Positions 6,952 through 12,718 of a stretch of 31,539 nucleotides of DNA are shown one piece after another (position 1 is the first letter of the stretch; every line of letters begins with the position of its first letter). Source of the DNA: a virus; the IMG/VR virus record IMGVR_UViG_3300025168_000375, positions 1-31,539 of that record. The stretch is one strand, 5' to 3'. The notes under the pieces were generated by a model that searched no databases, was not told where the DNA came from, and saw only the letters and a list, made by a program, of their open reading frames with translations. A program made the translations under genes and the position numbers.

Positions 6952-7027
6952 GGTCCGCAGGAAGAACAGACAAGCAAGCAACGGCCCCTGGGCTGCGGGG
7001 CTAATTAGACAGAAAAGACAAGCAAGC
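6952..7027 (+). repeat. Left half of repeat unit D, with a degenerate second core
   Basis: GGTCCGCAGGA plus core AGAACAGACAAGCAAGCAA (6963-6981) repeats 30 bases of unit B exactly. A second, partial core GACAAGCAAGC lies at 7017-7027. The matching right arm TGCTTGCTTGT is not here but at 7488-7498, beyond the nuclease gene and directly against promoter P4. The unit therefore looks split by roughly 460 bases. Confidence 0.8.
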
Positions 7028-7455
7028 TACCCTATCAATTGGTCTTTGGTCCTACCTCTTACGAGGATCACTAATTGTTTTTGGACCAAAGACCAATTGA
7101 TAGGGTCGAAGGCAAACAGACCTGGGACTTTTAGACCATGGTCGGCCAACTCCCGGACTTGCTCCGCTCCGTAGATGTGAAGCTGAGATTTTTTAGGGTT
7201 GCTCTCCAAGAGACGCTTGACCAAGATGAAAGCACAAGAGTTTTTACGCTCTTCATGATACGCGATCTGGTGCGGAGAGAGATTTACTTTGTTACTTTTA
7301 GTTACCTTCAGCTCAGTTGTAAAATAGATGCCGTCTTTAGTTGCACCTAGAACATCAGGAATTCCATGATTAACCCGCGACTCCAACCTTATCCACGAAA
7401 ACGCAGTTAGGTTTTTTCTGATCTGTTGCCAAAATAATTTTTCCGGTTGTGCCAC
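7027..7455 (-). CDS. Small PD-(D/E)XK nuclease
   Basis: This 142-aa protein has the catalytic layout of PD-(D/E)XK nucleases of the VRR-NUC or archaeal Holliday-junction-resolvase type: Glu25, Asp34 in GIPDVLG, Glu48 and Lys50 in ELK, and a QxxY-like motif at HQIAYHEE. It likely cuts DNA, perhaps branched replication intermediates, or acts as a free-standing homing-type nuclease. It is the only minus-strand gene inside the plus-strand early block, and sits between the separated arms of repeat unit D. The start is GTG at 7455, since an in-frame stop lies four codons upstream. A TATAAT eight bases before it suggests a leaderless message. The last residues come from the inverted repeat, so the C-terminus may be recent. 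Confidence 0.8.
   Translation of the reverse strand: MAQPEKLFWQQIRKNLTAFSWIRLESRVNHGIPDVLGATKDGIYFTTELKVTKSNKVNLSPHQIAYHEERKNSCAFILVKRLLESNPKKSQLHIYGAEQVRELADHGLKVPGLFAFDPINWSLVQKQLVILVRGRTKDQLIG
7029..7106. repeat. 24-bp perfect inverted repeat at the 3' end of the nuclease gene
   Basis: Positions 7029-7052 (ACCCTATCAATTGGTCTTTG plus four bases) are the exact reverse complement of 7083-7106, with a 30-nt loop. On the minus strand both arms lie inside the last codons of the nuclease gene, encoding DPINWSLV and TKDQLIG. In RNA it would form a long hairpin ending the transcript, without a clean T-run. Confidence 0.92.
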
Positions 7456-7463
7456 AGTAAAAT

Positions 7464-7469
7464 ATTATA
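7464..7469 (-). promoter_or_regulatory. Possible -10 of the nuclease gene
   Basis: A TATAAT on the minus strand ends eight bases before the GTG start, which would give an mRNA with almost no leader. No good -35 is seen. Confidence 0.4.
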
Positions 7470-7487
7470 CAGTAGAGAGTTAAATAA

Positions 7488-7519
7488 TGCTTGCTTGTAT
7501 GGGATATATAATGTAATGT
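7488..7519 (+). promoter_or_regulatory. Early promoter P4, fused to a repeat arm
   Basis: TTGCTT (7491-7496), spacer with TATGGGATAT, and TAATGT (7514-7519) 17 bases away. A TATAAT also lies at 7507-7512 but is too close to the -35. The -35 is built from TGCTTGCTTGT, the right arm of the palindromic repeat family. It drives the run of small genes from 7554. Confidence 0.6.
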
Positions 7520-7553
7520 AGGTAGTGGAAATTTAATAACAGAGAGAGGAAAT

Positions 7554-7841
7554 ATGAAAAAGAATGTAGTAAGCATCAAGAAGAAAGACGGTACAGACAT
7601 AGTAACGGAATTAGTTAAACATCTAATGGATAGTCATGAAGAGCAATGGAGTGAAAACTCAGATAAAAAATTTAATCCAGTAGTAGGTCTATACGACCAA
7701 ATGTACTGGCTAGTTTTTATGCAACTGTGCAGAGTACCTAGAGAATTTCAAACTAGAGCAGTTGGCATAATGAATGACGCTATTGGAAATGCTGTAGAAA
7801 ACATATCTAAATGCCAAGACGAGCATGACGAAGAAGACTAA
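7554..7841 (+). CDS. 95-aa early protein, unknown
   Basis: The start ATG follows AGAGAGGA by a few bases. The protein starts MKKNVVSIKKKDGTDIVTEL and ends in a very acidic tail (CQDEHDEED). The middle (YDQMYWLVFMQLCRVPREFQ) is amphipathic rather than a clear membrane helix. I recognise no family. It is first in a continuous operon of small genes reaching to 9887, each overlapping or nearly touching the next. The stop overlaps the next start in TAATG. Confidence 0.8.
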   Translation: MKKNVVSIKKKDGTDIVTELVKHLMDSHEEQWSENSDKKFNPVVGLYDQMYWLVFMQLCRVPREFQTRAVGIMNDAIGNAVENISKCQDEHDEED

Positions 7842-8230
7842 TGGATAGGTACTGCGTATGGTGCGAAGAACCAATAATACAGAAAAGGACAACAAACAAA
7901 TTGTACTGCTCCGATCAATGTTTCAACGAACGACACACAGCGGTTAATCACAACGAAGGCTTAGGCCCGGCAGACTACAAAGATCATCTCAACGGAGCGA
8001 AAGAGCAAGGACTGCCGGAAGGCGGACTGCCCTGGGAAGTACAACACGCGCTTGACTTAGAAGAAGACTCCCCACAGATAACGGAAGACCAATCATATAT
8101 AACACAATGTTTAGGGTCACTTCCTTCAGCTAAATACAGCGATGGCTCGCGTTATGTTGCTGAAACAGGAAAAGGAAATAAGTCTGTTTATTTTCACCAA
8201 TTATTAACAAAAAAAGGAAAGAGGAAATAA
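7841..8230 (+). CDS. Zinc-ribbon protein, unknown
   Basis: This 129-aa protein is coupled to the gene before by a TAATG junction. At the N-terminus YCVWCEEP and YCSDQCF (residues 4-7 and 22-26) give four Cys in CxxC and CxxxC spacing, a short treble-clef or zinc-ribbon fold like those found in HNH-associated or MYM-type fingers. The rest is acidic in the middle and basic at the end (LLTKKGKRK). The finger may bind nucleic acid or a host protein. No catalytic motif is seen. Confidence 0.75.
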   Translation: MDRYCVWCEEPIIQKRTTNKLYCSDQCFNERHTAVNHNEGLGPADYKDHLNGAKEQGLPEGGLPWEVQHALDLEEDSPQITEDQSYITQCLGSLPSAKYSDGSRYVAETGKGNKSVYFHQLLTKKGKRK

Positions 8231-8231
8231 T

Positions 8232-8408
8232 ATGAAAATTCAACACCAAGCACCTTACAAAAATATGAAAAAGCAGAAAAAGAGAAAAAGACTTGCCAAT
8301 AAAAACAGACAAAAATCAACTTGGACAGGTGAAAGTCAATGCTCATGCGGGCAACCCCTCAGCAACCCAACACCTGATTGTTATTCGCACATGACTAAGG
8401 GGTATTAA
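8232..8408 (+). CDS. 58-aa basic protein with cysteine cluster
   Basis: The ATG lies one base after the previous stop and seven to nine bases after AGAGG. The first half is strongly basic (NMKKQKKRKRLANKNRQK), suggesting nucleic-acid binding. The second half has CSCG and a further Cys near residue 50, perhaps an incomplete zinc site. No family is recognised. Operon position, ribosome site and composition support it as real. Confidence 0.6.
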   Translation: MKIQHQAPYKNMKKQKKRKRLANKNRQKSTWTGESQCSCGQPLSNPTPDCYSHMTKGY

Positions 8409-8409
8409 T

Positions 8410-8547
8410 ATGAGTAAGAAAGAACTATTAGAACTACTAAATGAAAAAGTAACTTCAAGTTGTGAATGGGAAATTTGGGAAGATAACGAAGATAATGAAG
8501 GTATTATTATTGTGTTTAATACAACAGAGGCGTCCGACAATGAGTAA
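8410..8547 (+). CDS. 45-aa acidic protein, unknown
   Basis: This short gene starts one base after the previous stop and overlaps the start of the next gene by eight bases. The product begins MSKKELLELLNEKVTSSCEW and continues with acidic EIWEDNEDNE and a hydrophobic GIIIVF strand. No domain is recognised. It rests on tight operon packing; there is no clear ribosome site other than a GGGG at 8399-8402. Confidence 0.5.
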   Translation: MSKKELLELLNEKVTSSCEWEIWEDNEDNEGIIIVFNTTEASDNE

Positions 8548-8830
8548 GAAGTATAAATTTAACGAAGAGAATATTATACAACAAGTACAGAGATACGTAG
8601 ATGGAACATACGAAAGACATTACGCACAAGGTAAGTATCAAGCAACTGATATGATTATAGATGCAGGACATGGAAAAGGATTCTGTATGGGTAACATTAT
8701 GAAGTACGCCATGAGGTGTGGTAAGAAAGATGGAACAGATGCAGAAATGGACCTACTTAAAATAATACACTACGCAATCATAGCTATAGCTTTACAAGAT
8801 ACAGAATATCATCTAGAGGAAAAAGAATGA
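8540..8830 (+). CDS. DUF3310-like phage protein
   Basis: The 96-aa product matches the pattern of the phage DUF3310 family: a short N-terminal helix, then FCMGNIMKYAMRCGKKDG, then DLLKIIHYAIIAI. Members are sometimes annotated as nucleotide kinase-like, but no activity is established. The start was set at ATG 8540 because AGAGG lies nine bases upstream and the protein then begins MSKKYKFNEENI; the frame is open further upstream but that part overlaps the 45-aa gene. The stop overlaps the next start (ATGA). Confidence 0.75.
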   Translation: MSKKYKFNEENIIQQVQRYVDGTYERHYAQGKYQATDMIIDAGHGKGFCMGNIMKYAMRCGKKDGTDAEMDLLKIIHYAIIAIALQDTEYHLEEKE

Positions 8831-8991
8831 ACTGGATAGATAAATTCATAGAAAAAAGATCAGATATTGATACAGAGAAAGAAATATATCAGGCCAGATG
8901 GGTTTGGTATCACAGCCTTTTATCTTTGCTTTTATTGATTAATTGCATCGTAATGTTAGGTATCTTTATATTATTATCGGTAAAGTTATGA
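8827..8991 (+). CDS. 54-aa single-pass membrane protein
   Basis: The start overlaps the previous stop (ATGA). A charged N-terminus of about 27 residues (MNWIDKFIEKRSDIDTEK) is followed by one strong hydrophobic helix, roughly residues 31-52 (LLSLLLLINCIVMLGIFILL), ending at the C-terminus. Small early phage membrane proteins of this form can act in superinfection exclusion or host inhibition. A pinholin-like role is less likely given its early position. No family is recognised. Confidence 0.65.
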   Translation: MNWIDKFIEKRSDIDTEKEIYQARWVWYHSLLSLLLLINCIVMLGIFILLSVKL

Positions 8992-9004
8992 GGAGGAAGT
9001 GGTA

Positions 9005-9238
9005 ATGGATAAAACATTATTCGATAAGATTTGGAAAGAGGCAGGAGATGTTTTTGATGGAGTACAAGTAATAGAATCTAAAGTAATTAATAGACCTGTT
9101 AGATACTATGCCTTTCCATATAGAGACGGAGTACCCATAATTACTTTACACGATGATGAATGGAGAATCATGAGTGACAGAAAATTACATAAACAACTTA
9201 TAGGTGAAATAATAAATGAAATCACAAGTTCTTTATAA
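9005..9238 (+). CDS. 77-aa early protein, unknown
   Basis: AGGAGG at 8991-8996 is eight bases before ATG 9005, which was preferred over the in-frame GTG at 8999. The protein starts MDKTLFDKIWKEAGDVFDGV and mixes charged helices with a short beta segment (RYYAFPYRDGVPIITLHDDEW). No domain, signal or membrane helix is seen. It overlaps the next gene by 23 bases. Confidence 0.7.
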   Translation: MDKTLFDKIWKEAGDVFDGVQVIESKVINRPVRYYAFPYRDGVPIITLHDDEWRIMSDRKLHKQLIGEIINEITSSL

Positions 9239-9488
9239 GGATAAACTTCCCTGCTCTCCTTTACTGCATTTTACCTCTGACACAGAGGGCCTAATTGAAT
9301 GGACATGGCGTACGTCTCCTCCTGAAGCTGTCTACTGGAAAACCTACCGGGCTAAAAAAAGAGATCTGAGAATACTATCAAAAGTTTCCCCCCAACAACG
9401 CACGTTATTAATTGAAGAACTTTACAAAGACATTATTAATAACGAGTACCCTAAAAAACTTAAACAACCAAAGGTAAGAAGACTATGA
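9216..9488 (+). CDS. 90-aa basic early protein, unknown
   Basis: The start lies inside the end of the preceding gene, and ATAGGTGAA about nine bases upstream serves as the ribosome site. The product starts MKSQVLYKDKLPCSPLLHF, is rich in Trp and Tyr around residues 28-43, and ends strongly basic (KKLKQPKVRRL). DNA or RNA binding is possible from charge alone. Its stop overlaps the next start in ATGA. Confidence 0.7.
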   Translation: MKSQVLYKDKLPCSPLLHFTSDTEGLIEWTWRTSPPEAVYWKTYRAKKRDLRILSKVSPQQRTLLIEELYKDIINNEYPKKLKQPKVRRL

Positions 9489-9745
9489 TAAGAATGAAAG
9501 CAACATTAGACGAGGCACAGGCAACAGCAGTAGTGCAGATATTTAGAAGAAATCAACTACAGGACTTAATAGTATTTTTGAGGATCTATAGTATATCTAA
9601 AAAACACGCTTATAAATTATGTTTAGATTGTCCATTAGATAGCCATGCCAGGATCCAGGCGAAGCTGCTGGATGTTTCACCGACTTTAGTAGAGACAGAC
9701 AAGCAAGCAATAGAGTCTATTGTTTGGGAGGAGTACGATGACTGA
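9485..9745 (+). CDS. 86-aa early protein carrying an in-frame copy of the dispersed repeat
   Basis: The protein starts MIRMKATLDEAQATAVVQIF and looks alpha-helical, with no family recognised. Its unusual feature is that bases 9648-9710, encoding about residues 55-75 (core translated as ETDKQAI), contain the CCAGGATCC and ACAGACAAGCAAGCAA blocks of the intergenic palindrome family. Either the repeat was inserted into an existing gene without breaking the frame, or the gene end was assembled over it. The stop overlaps the next gene's start. Confidence 0.65.
   Translation: MIRMKATLDEAQATAVVQIFRRNQLQDLIVFLRIYSISKKHAYKLCLDCPLDSHARIQAKLLDVSPTLVETDKQAIESIVWEEYDD
9648..9710 (+). repeat. Repeat family copy E (coding, left half only)
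   Basis: CCAGGATCC at 9648 and AGACAGACAAGCAAGCAA ending at 9710 match the left half of units A and B in the same order. No right arm follows, so no large hairpin forms. Confidence 0.75.
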
Positions 9746-9887
9746 ATACGACATTCAAGTGGAACAAAGACGCGACGCTATCGAAAAAGAAAGATGGGAC
9801 AAACAAGTAAAATATGTCCACATTAACAACGGAATAATGGAAGTGGTCTATAATAATGGGATCAAAGAGATTACTCGCCTTCGATAA
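9738..9887 (+). CDS. 49-aa early protein, unknown
   Basis: GGAGGAG lies five bases before the ATG at 9738, one of the best ribosome sites in the operon. The product starts MTEYDIQVEQRRDAIEKERW and has a charged helix followed by two short strands (KYVHINNGIMEVVYNN). Its last 17 bases overlap the end of the small-terminase gene on the other strand. No domain is recognised. It is the last gene of the 7554-9887 operon, with no terminator hairpin after it. Confidence 0.65.
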   Translation: MTEYDIQVEQRRDAIEKERWDKQVKYVHINNGIMEVVYNNGIKEITRLR

Positions 9888-10377
9888 TTACTGCCTCTTC
9901 AACTTCTAAAAGAGGCTTATAGTCTCCTAAAAGTTTTTTAATCCTATTCTTTATTTCTATTTCGCTCAACGATTCTAAAGTTCCTGTACGAACTTCTTTC
10001 CTTTCCACATACAAACCAGCAGCTCTACCTCTTTGTACTTCAGCGGAAACCGCAGCCGTTAAGTTTCCTTTATCCAGGGCCTTGTCTCTTATCTTAGCTA
10101 ACTCTCTGACATGCCTACCAAAAGTAACTTCATATTTTTTATCCAGCTCACCCTGGAGCTCTTGTATGTAACGAACCACAAGCGGGTATTTCTGGGGATT
10201 AGTTAACTCTGAAGCTCGGACAGCCGCAGAAGTCTCTGCGTAGCCAGCGTCCAAAGCACACTCCGTCTGAGTTTTAGACCCATCGTTGTAAACATACTCT
10301 TTAGCAAACCTGGCTTGCTTAACAGTTAAATGTTTTTCGTTTCTTCCTGAGATGTTTCCTGAGATTCCTTTTGGCAT
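9871..10377 (-). CDS. terS: Terminase small subunit
   Basis: The product is 168 aa. The N-terminal part has the Terminase_2-type DNA-recognition helices: LTVKQARFAKEYV, then ECALDAGYAETSAAVRASEL, then a YPLVVRYIQEL helix. The middle (RELAKIRDKALDKGNLTAAV) is the oligomerisation region, and VQRGRAAGLYVERKEV is a sequence I associate with small terminases of such phages. It selects the packaging site and loads TerL. It is about 5.5 kb from terL, on the same strand but separated by the early block, an unusual split. GGGAG lies about nine bases before the ATG. Confidence 0.8.
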   Translation of the reverse strand: MPKGISGNISGRNEKHLTVKQARFAKEYVYNDGSKTQTECALDAGYAETSAAVRASELTNPQKYPLVVRYIQELQGELDKKYEVTFGRHVRELAKIRDKALDKGNLTAAVSAEVQRGRAAGLYVERKEVRTGTLESLSEIEIKNRIKKLLGDYKPLLEVEEAVIIEGE

Positions 10378-10451
10378 TTTTTATACTCCCATCTTTGGAA
10401 TGTTTCAGTCTCTAGATCCCAAAACAAACCTTTGTAACAATTTTCTTTCAT
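10326..10451 (-). CDS. Possible 41-aa leader gene overlapping terS
   Basis: An ATG at 10451 opens 41 codons (starting MKENCYKGLFWDLETETFQR) that overlap the first 52 bases of terS in another frame. A TATAAT at 10464-10459 on the minus strand ends seven bases before the ATG, so it could be a leaderless first gene. There is no ribosome site and no recognised family. It may equally be chance. Confidence 0.3.
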   Translation of the reverse strand: MKENCYKGLFWDLETETFQRWEYKKCQKESQETSQEETKNI

Positions 10452-10494
10452 GCCGCAAATTATATACCAAAGTAATAAAAAGTATGTAGTTTTT

Positions 10495-10828
10495 CCTCAC
10501 TTCTGTCAGGTTAGATGGCAGACCGCATTCTATAAGGGTTTTTTAACTTTCCTCACCTGACCTCACTTCTGCAAAGTTAGCTCTAAACCTTTATAAGAGC
10601 TATATTTCCAGCACTTCTAACCTGAAAAATTAAATTTCTGTAAATATTTTGTATTTAGGATATCTTTTTGTAAAAAATAGAAGTGAGGTGAGGTTTTATT
10701 GTATAGAGTATCTACAGAAACTAATAAAATCAATGACTTACAGTCTCACCTTGCCAAAGTTAGAAAAAAATAATTATGAGTTAAATCAAGCAGTTAGAGC
10801 TAACTCTTAAATGCGATCTCAGGTGAGG
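10495..10828. other. Gene-free region with CCTCAC repeats and AT-rich core
   Basis: Between terS and the methylase gene about 500 bases hold no gene. CCTCAC occurs at 10495, 10551 and 10561, and in the opposite sense (GTGAGG) at 10683, 10688 and 10823, with a related TCTCACC near 10743. GTTAG blocks accompany several copies, including CAAAGTTAG twice and a palindrome AGTTAGAGCTAACT (10792-10805). An AT-rich segment lies at about 10625-10680 between the two orientations. This symmetry fits a replication origin or a repressor-bound control region, but I see no proof of either. Confidence 0.55.
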
Positions 10829-10897
10829 TCCTTGGTCCTTTACCCCTAATTTCTTATCATTTGTCCTTAGACCCTAGTTATTTAAAAGTAGAACTAC

Positions 10898-10926
10898 TTG
10901 ACATTATGGGATAGCTCTTATATAAT
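10898..10926 (+). promoter_or_regulatory. Early promoter P5 (consensus sigma70)
   Basis: TTGACA (10898-10903), 17 bases, TATAAT (10921-10926). The spacer begins TTATGGGATAG, the same motif and position as in P1. It drives the methylase-like gene. Confidence 0.92.
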
Positions 10927-10950
10927 GGCTTTTTAACAACAGGAGAAACA

Positions 10951-11604
10951 ATGAAAATATTAATAGGATGCGAGACAAGTGGAACTGTCCGCGAGGCATT
11001 TCTAGACCAGGGCCACGATGCCTGGTCTTGCGATATCCTTCCCTCAGATCAGCCGAGCAACAGACACATACAAGACGATGTAAGAAACGTTCTTAAATAT
11101 GAACAATGGGATTTGTTAATGGTTGCACACCCACCTTGCACTAGGCTATGTAATAGTGGAGTTCGGTGGTTAGACAATCCACCTCCAGGTAAGACTAAAG
11201 AACAAATGTGGCAAGAGCTAGAAGAAGGGGCGAGATTGTTTTCGGATTTATGGAACGCTGACGTACCACGAATAGCTGTTGAAAATCCAATTATGCACAA
11301 GTACGCCAAGGCCAGGATACTTAATTTCCAAAAACCGCAGTACGTTCAACCATACGAGTTTGCCGAGAGCGTAGATTCAGAAGACAACGTGAGTAAAAAG
11401 ACTGGCCTTTGGTTGAAGAACCTTCCGCCTTTAGTCAAGACAGGTACGCTTACGAAAGAAACGGCTAGGCAAGATATACATTTAGCCAGTCCTGGGCCTG
11501 ACCGTTGGAAGGTTAGATCTAAGTTTCACAAAGGCTTAGCGAAAGCCATGGCTGACCAATGGGGCTGTTTGGTGGATCTAACCACCACCACCAGGGCCAC
11601 CTAA
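10951..11604 (+). CDS. Cytosine-5 DNA methylase-like protein (minimal)
   Basis: At 217 aa this is far shorter than bacterial Dcm-type enzymes. It keeps the core motifs: an AdoMet-binding start (CETSGTVREAF, residues 7-17), HPPC with the catalytic-position Cys63 (usual form GPPC), and AVENP (residues 109-113, usual form ENV). A clear target-recognition domain is lacking. Such short phage versions are usually annotated as cytosine methylases, but activity is uncertain. It could protect phage DNA from host restriction. It has its own consensus promoter and CAGGAG before the ATG. Its end overlaps the convergent gene by 27 bases. Confidence 0.75.
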   Translation: MKILIGCETSGTVREAFLDQGHDAWSCDILPSDQPSNRHIQDDVRNVLKYEQWDLLMVAHPPCTRLCNSGVRWLDNPPPGKTKEQMWQELEEGARLFSDLWNADVPRIAVENPIMHKYAKARILNFQKPQYVQPYEFAESVDSEDNVSKKTGLWLKNLPPLVKTGTLTKETARQDIHLASPGPDRWKVRSKFHKGLAKAMADQWGCLVDLTTTTRAT

Positions 11605-12315
11605 ACTAGATATGCCTTCTCTTGCTCTTTGTCGAAGCATTTTTATAGCTGCCATTGCCGCGTACACTCCGTTCATACCACCGGATTCATAAGCTTTAGG
11701 AATAACACTACGCATCAATTGTTTTATACCTGCGTCTGTGGCAAAATTTCCAAGTCCTTGGGCCATGTTTTGTTTACCTCGGAGCACATTCATACCTTCC
11801 CCCGCTAATGATCTTTGAGCAGAACTAAGACCAAGGCCTTTGCTACCCATAAACTTACTCATGGCTAAGCCCTTCATTACGTTGCTTACAAATTTTCCTT
11901 TGTCGTCTGAGTTCTGCCAGCCTTTAGCTAATTTACCCATAAGCACGGCGTTAGCAGTTGCCGGGTGTAAAGATGCTATAGTTCCAAGAAATTCTCTAAG
12001 CCCAGATGGGACAGCATTTTTAAGTCTAGGACCAAGCGTACCGCCAAAGATCCCTGTCTCTGGTTCCCCAGTTGAAGGAAATTCTGACGTAGCTTTGTTT
12101 TCTTCTTCCGATTTTTCTTCCTCCGATTTATCTTTTTCCGCGGAGCCCCACTCTATTGTTCCAACAGGATCATTTAAATAACCATGCATATACTTAGAAG
12201 GGTCAAAATTGGCGTAATCAGCGATACCACCGCTAGGCGCAAATCCAAAATTAAAATCGCCAACATTGACATCAAGATCGCCTAATGATCCTAAAGATGT
12301 TACTTCATCAATCAT
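11578..12315 (-). CDS. 245-aa putative virion protein
   Basis: This is the last gene of the long leftward operon. The protein begins MIDEVTSLGSLGDLDVNVGD, has an acidic Lys/Glu stretch near residues 59-75 (EKDKSEEEKSEEENK), a Gly/Ala/Met-rich middle, and ends in a GGPGGGG tail that lies in the overlap with the methylase gene. No domain is recognised. Composition and position after other structural candidates suggest an internal or tail-associated protein. Its start overlaps the previous gene's stop by one base. Confidence 0.7.
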   Translation of the reverse strand: MIDEVTSLGSLGDLDVNVGDFNFGFAPSGGIADYANFDPSKYMHGYLNDPVGTIEWGSAEKDKSEEEKSEEENKATSEFPSTGEPETGIFGGTLGPRLKNAVPSGLREFLGTIASLHPATANAVLMGKLAKGWQNSDDKGKFVSNVMKGLAMSKFMGSKGLGLSSAQRSLAGEGMNVLRGKQNMAQGLGNFATDAGIKQLMRSVIPKAYESGGMNGVYAAMAAIKMLRQRAREGISSLGGPGGGG

Positions 12316-12569
12316 TATGTATTCTTCCTTTTCATAGTAGGAGATTCTATCACAGAATTATATTGTTGTACTTGTCTTGGCCTATAACCTTCGTCCACCG
12401 CCCGTAAGACAATTAACTTCCGCTCTATGGAAGGCAGCGTGTTCCAATCGCGTATCTCTAATGCCGTTCGTCCACAGCCCTTACACGTATCATCGCCCCA
12501 TTGAGTGGTTGAGCATATCCCGATGCAAGGATTATCCGCTAAGCTCTGCGAATCGCCTGTAATGTCCAC
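12315..12569 (-). CDS. DUF1289 family small cysteine protein
   Basis: This 84-aa protein matches the bacterial DUF1289 pattern: NPCIGICSTTQWGDDTCKGC gives Cys15, Cys19, Cys29 and Cys32, followed by GRTALEIRDWNTLPSIERK. The four Cys probably bind zinc or an iron-sulphur cluster; the family's function is not established. The start is GTG at 12569, eight bases after AGGT and five bases after the preceding gene. The family is widespread in proteobacterial chromosomes, so this copy may be host-derived. Confidence 0.85.
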   Translation of the reverse strand: MDITGDSQSLADNPCIGICSTTQWGDDTCKGCGRTALEIRDWNTLPSIERKLIVLRAVDEGYRPRQVQQYNSVIESPTMKRKNT

Positions 12570-12574
12570 GGCTT

Positions 12575-12718
12575 TTACCTGCCCTGACCCCTGTATCTTT
12601 TTCGACCGGGCTTCATTTTAGAGTTCCTGGAGCTTCCTTGCGTCGTGCGTTTTGGGGTAGAAGTGTCTGAACTTTTACCGCGTTTATCTCTGGCGTTGTG
12701 GCTCGGGCTTTTTCTCAC
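12575..12718 (-). CDS. 47-aa highly basic protein
   Basis: The frame opens with GTG in a GTGA overlap with the stop of the upstream gene and closes five bases before the DUF1289 start, filling an otherwise unexplained gap. The product (starting MRKSPSHNARDKRGKSSDTS) has about one third Lys/Arg, with a GRKRYRGQGR tail, and no hydrophobic part. Nucleic-acid binding is plausible from charge. No family is recognised. Confidence 0.55.
   Translation of the reverse strand: MRKSPSHNARDKRGKSSDTSTPKRTTQGSSRNSKMKPGRKRYRGQGR

Noticed and set aside
5218-6973. Minus-strand open frames at 5218-5451, 6009-6305 and 6767-6973, all beginning MSVL
   Set aside because: The common start comes from the repeat core read backwards (TTGTCTGTTCT). 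The frames run over terminators and real plus-strand genes and have no ribosome sites.
6510-7004. 164-codon plus-strand open frame over the 93-aa gene and unit C
   Set aside because: It runs through a strong terminator and two repeat units, has no ribosome site, and its composition is unlike a protein. The 93-aa frame has AGGAG and a promoter.
8988-9005. Five-codon ORF MRRKW over the ribosome site before 9005
   Set aside because: It coincides with the AGGAGG site and is too short to support as a gene.
10951-11604. Complete restriction-modification system around the methylase-like gene
   Set aside because: No restriction-enzyme gene is adjacent. The PD-(D/E)XK nuclease is 3.5 kb away in a different unit and looks like a resolvase or homing type.
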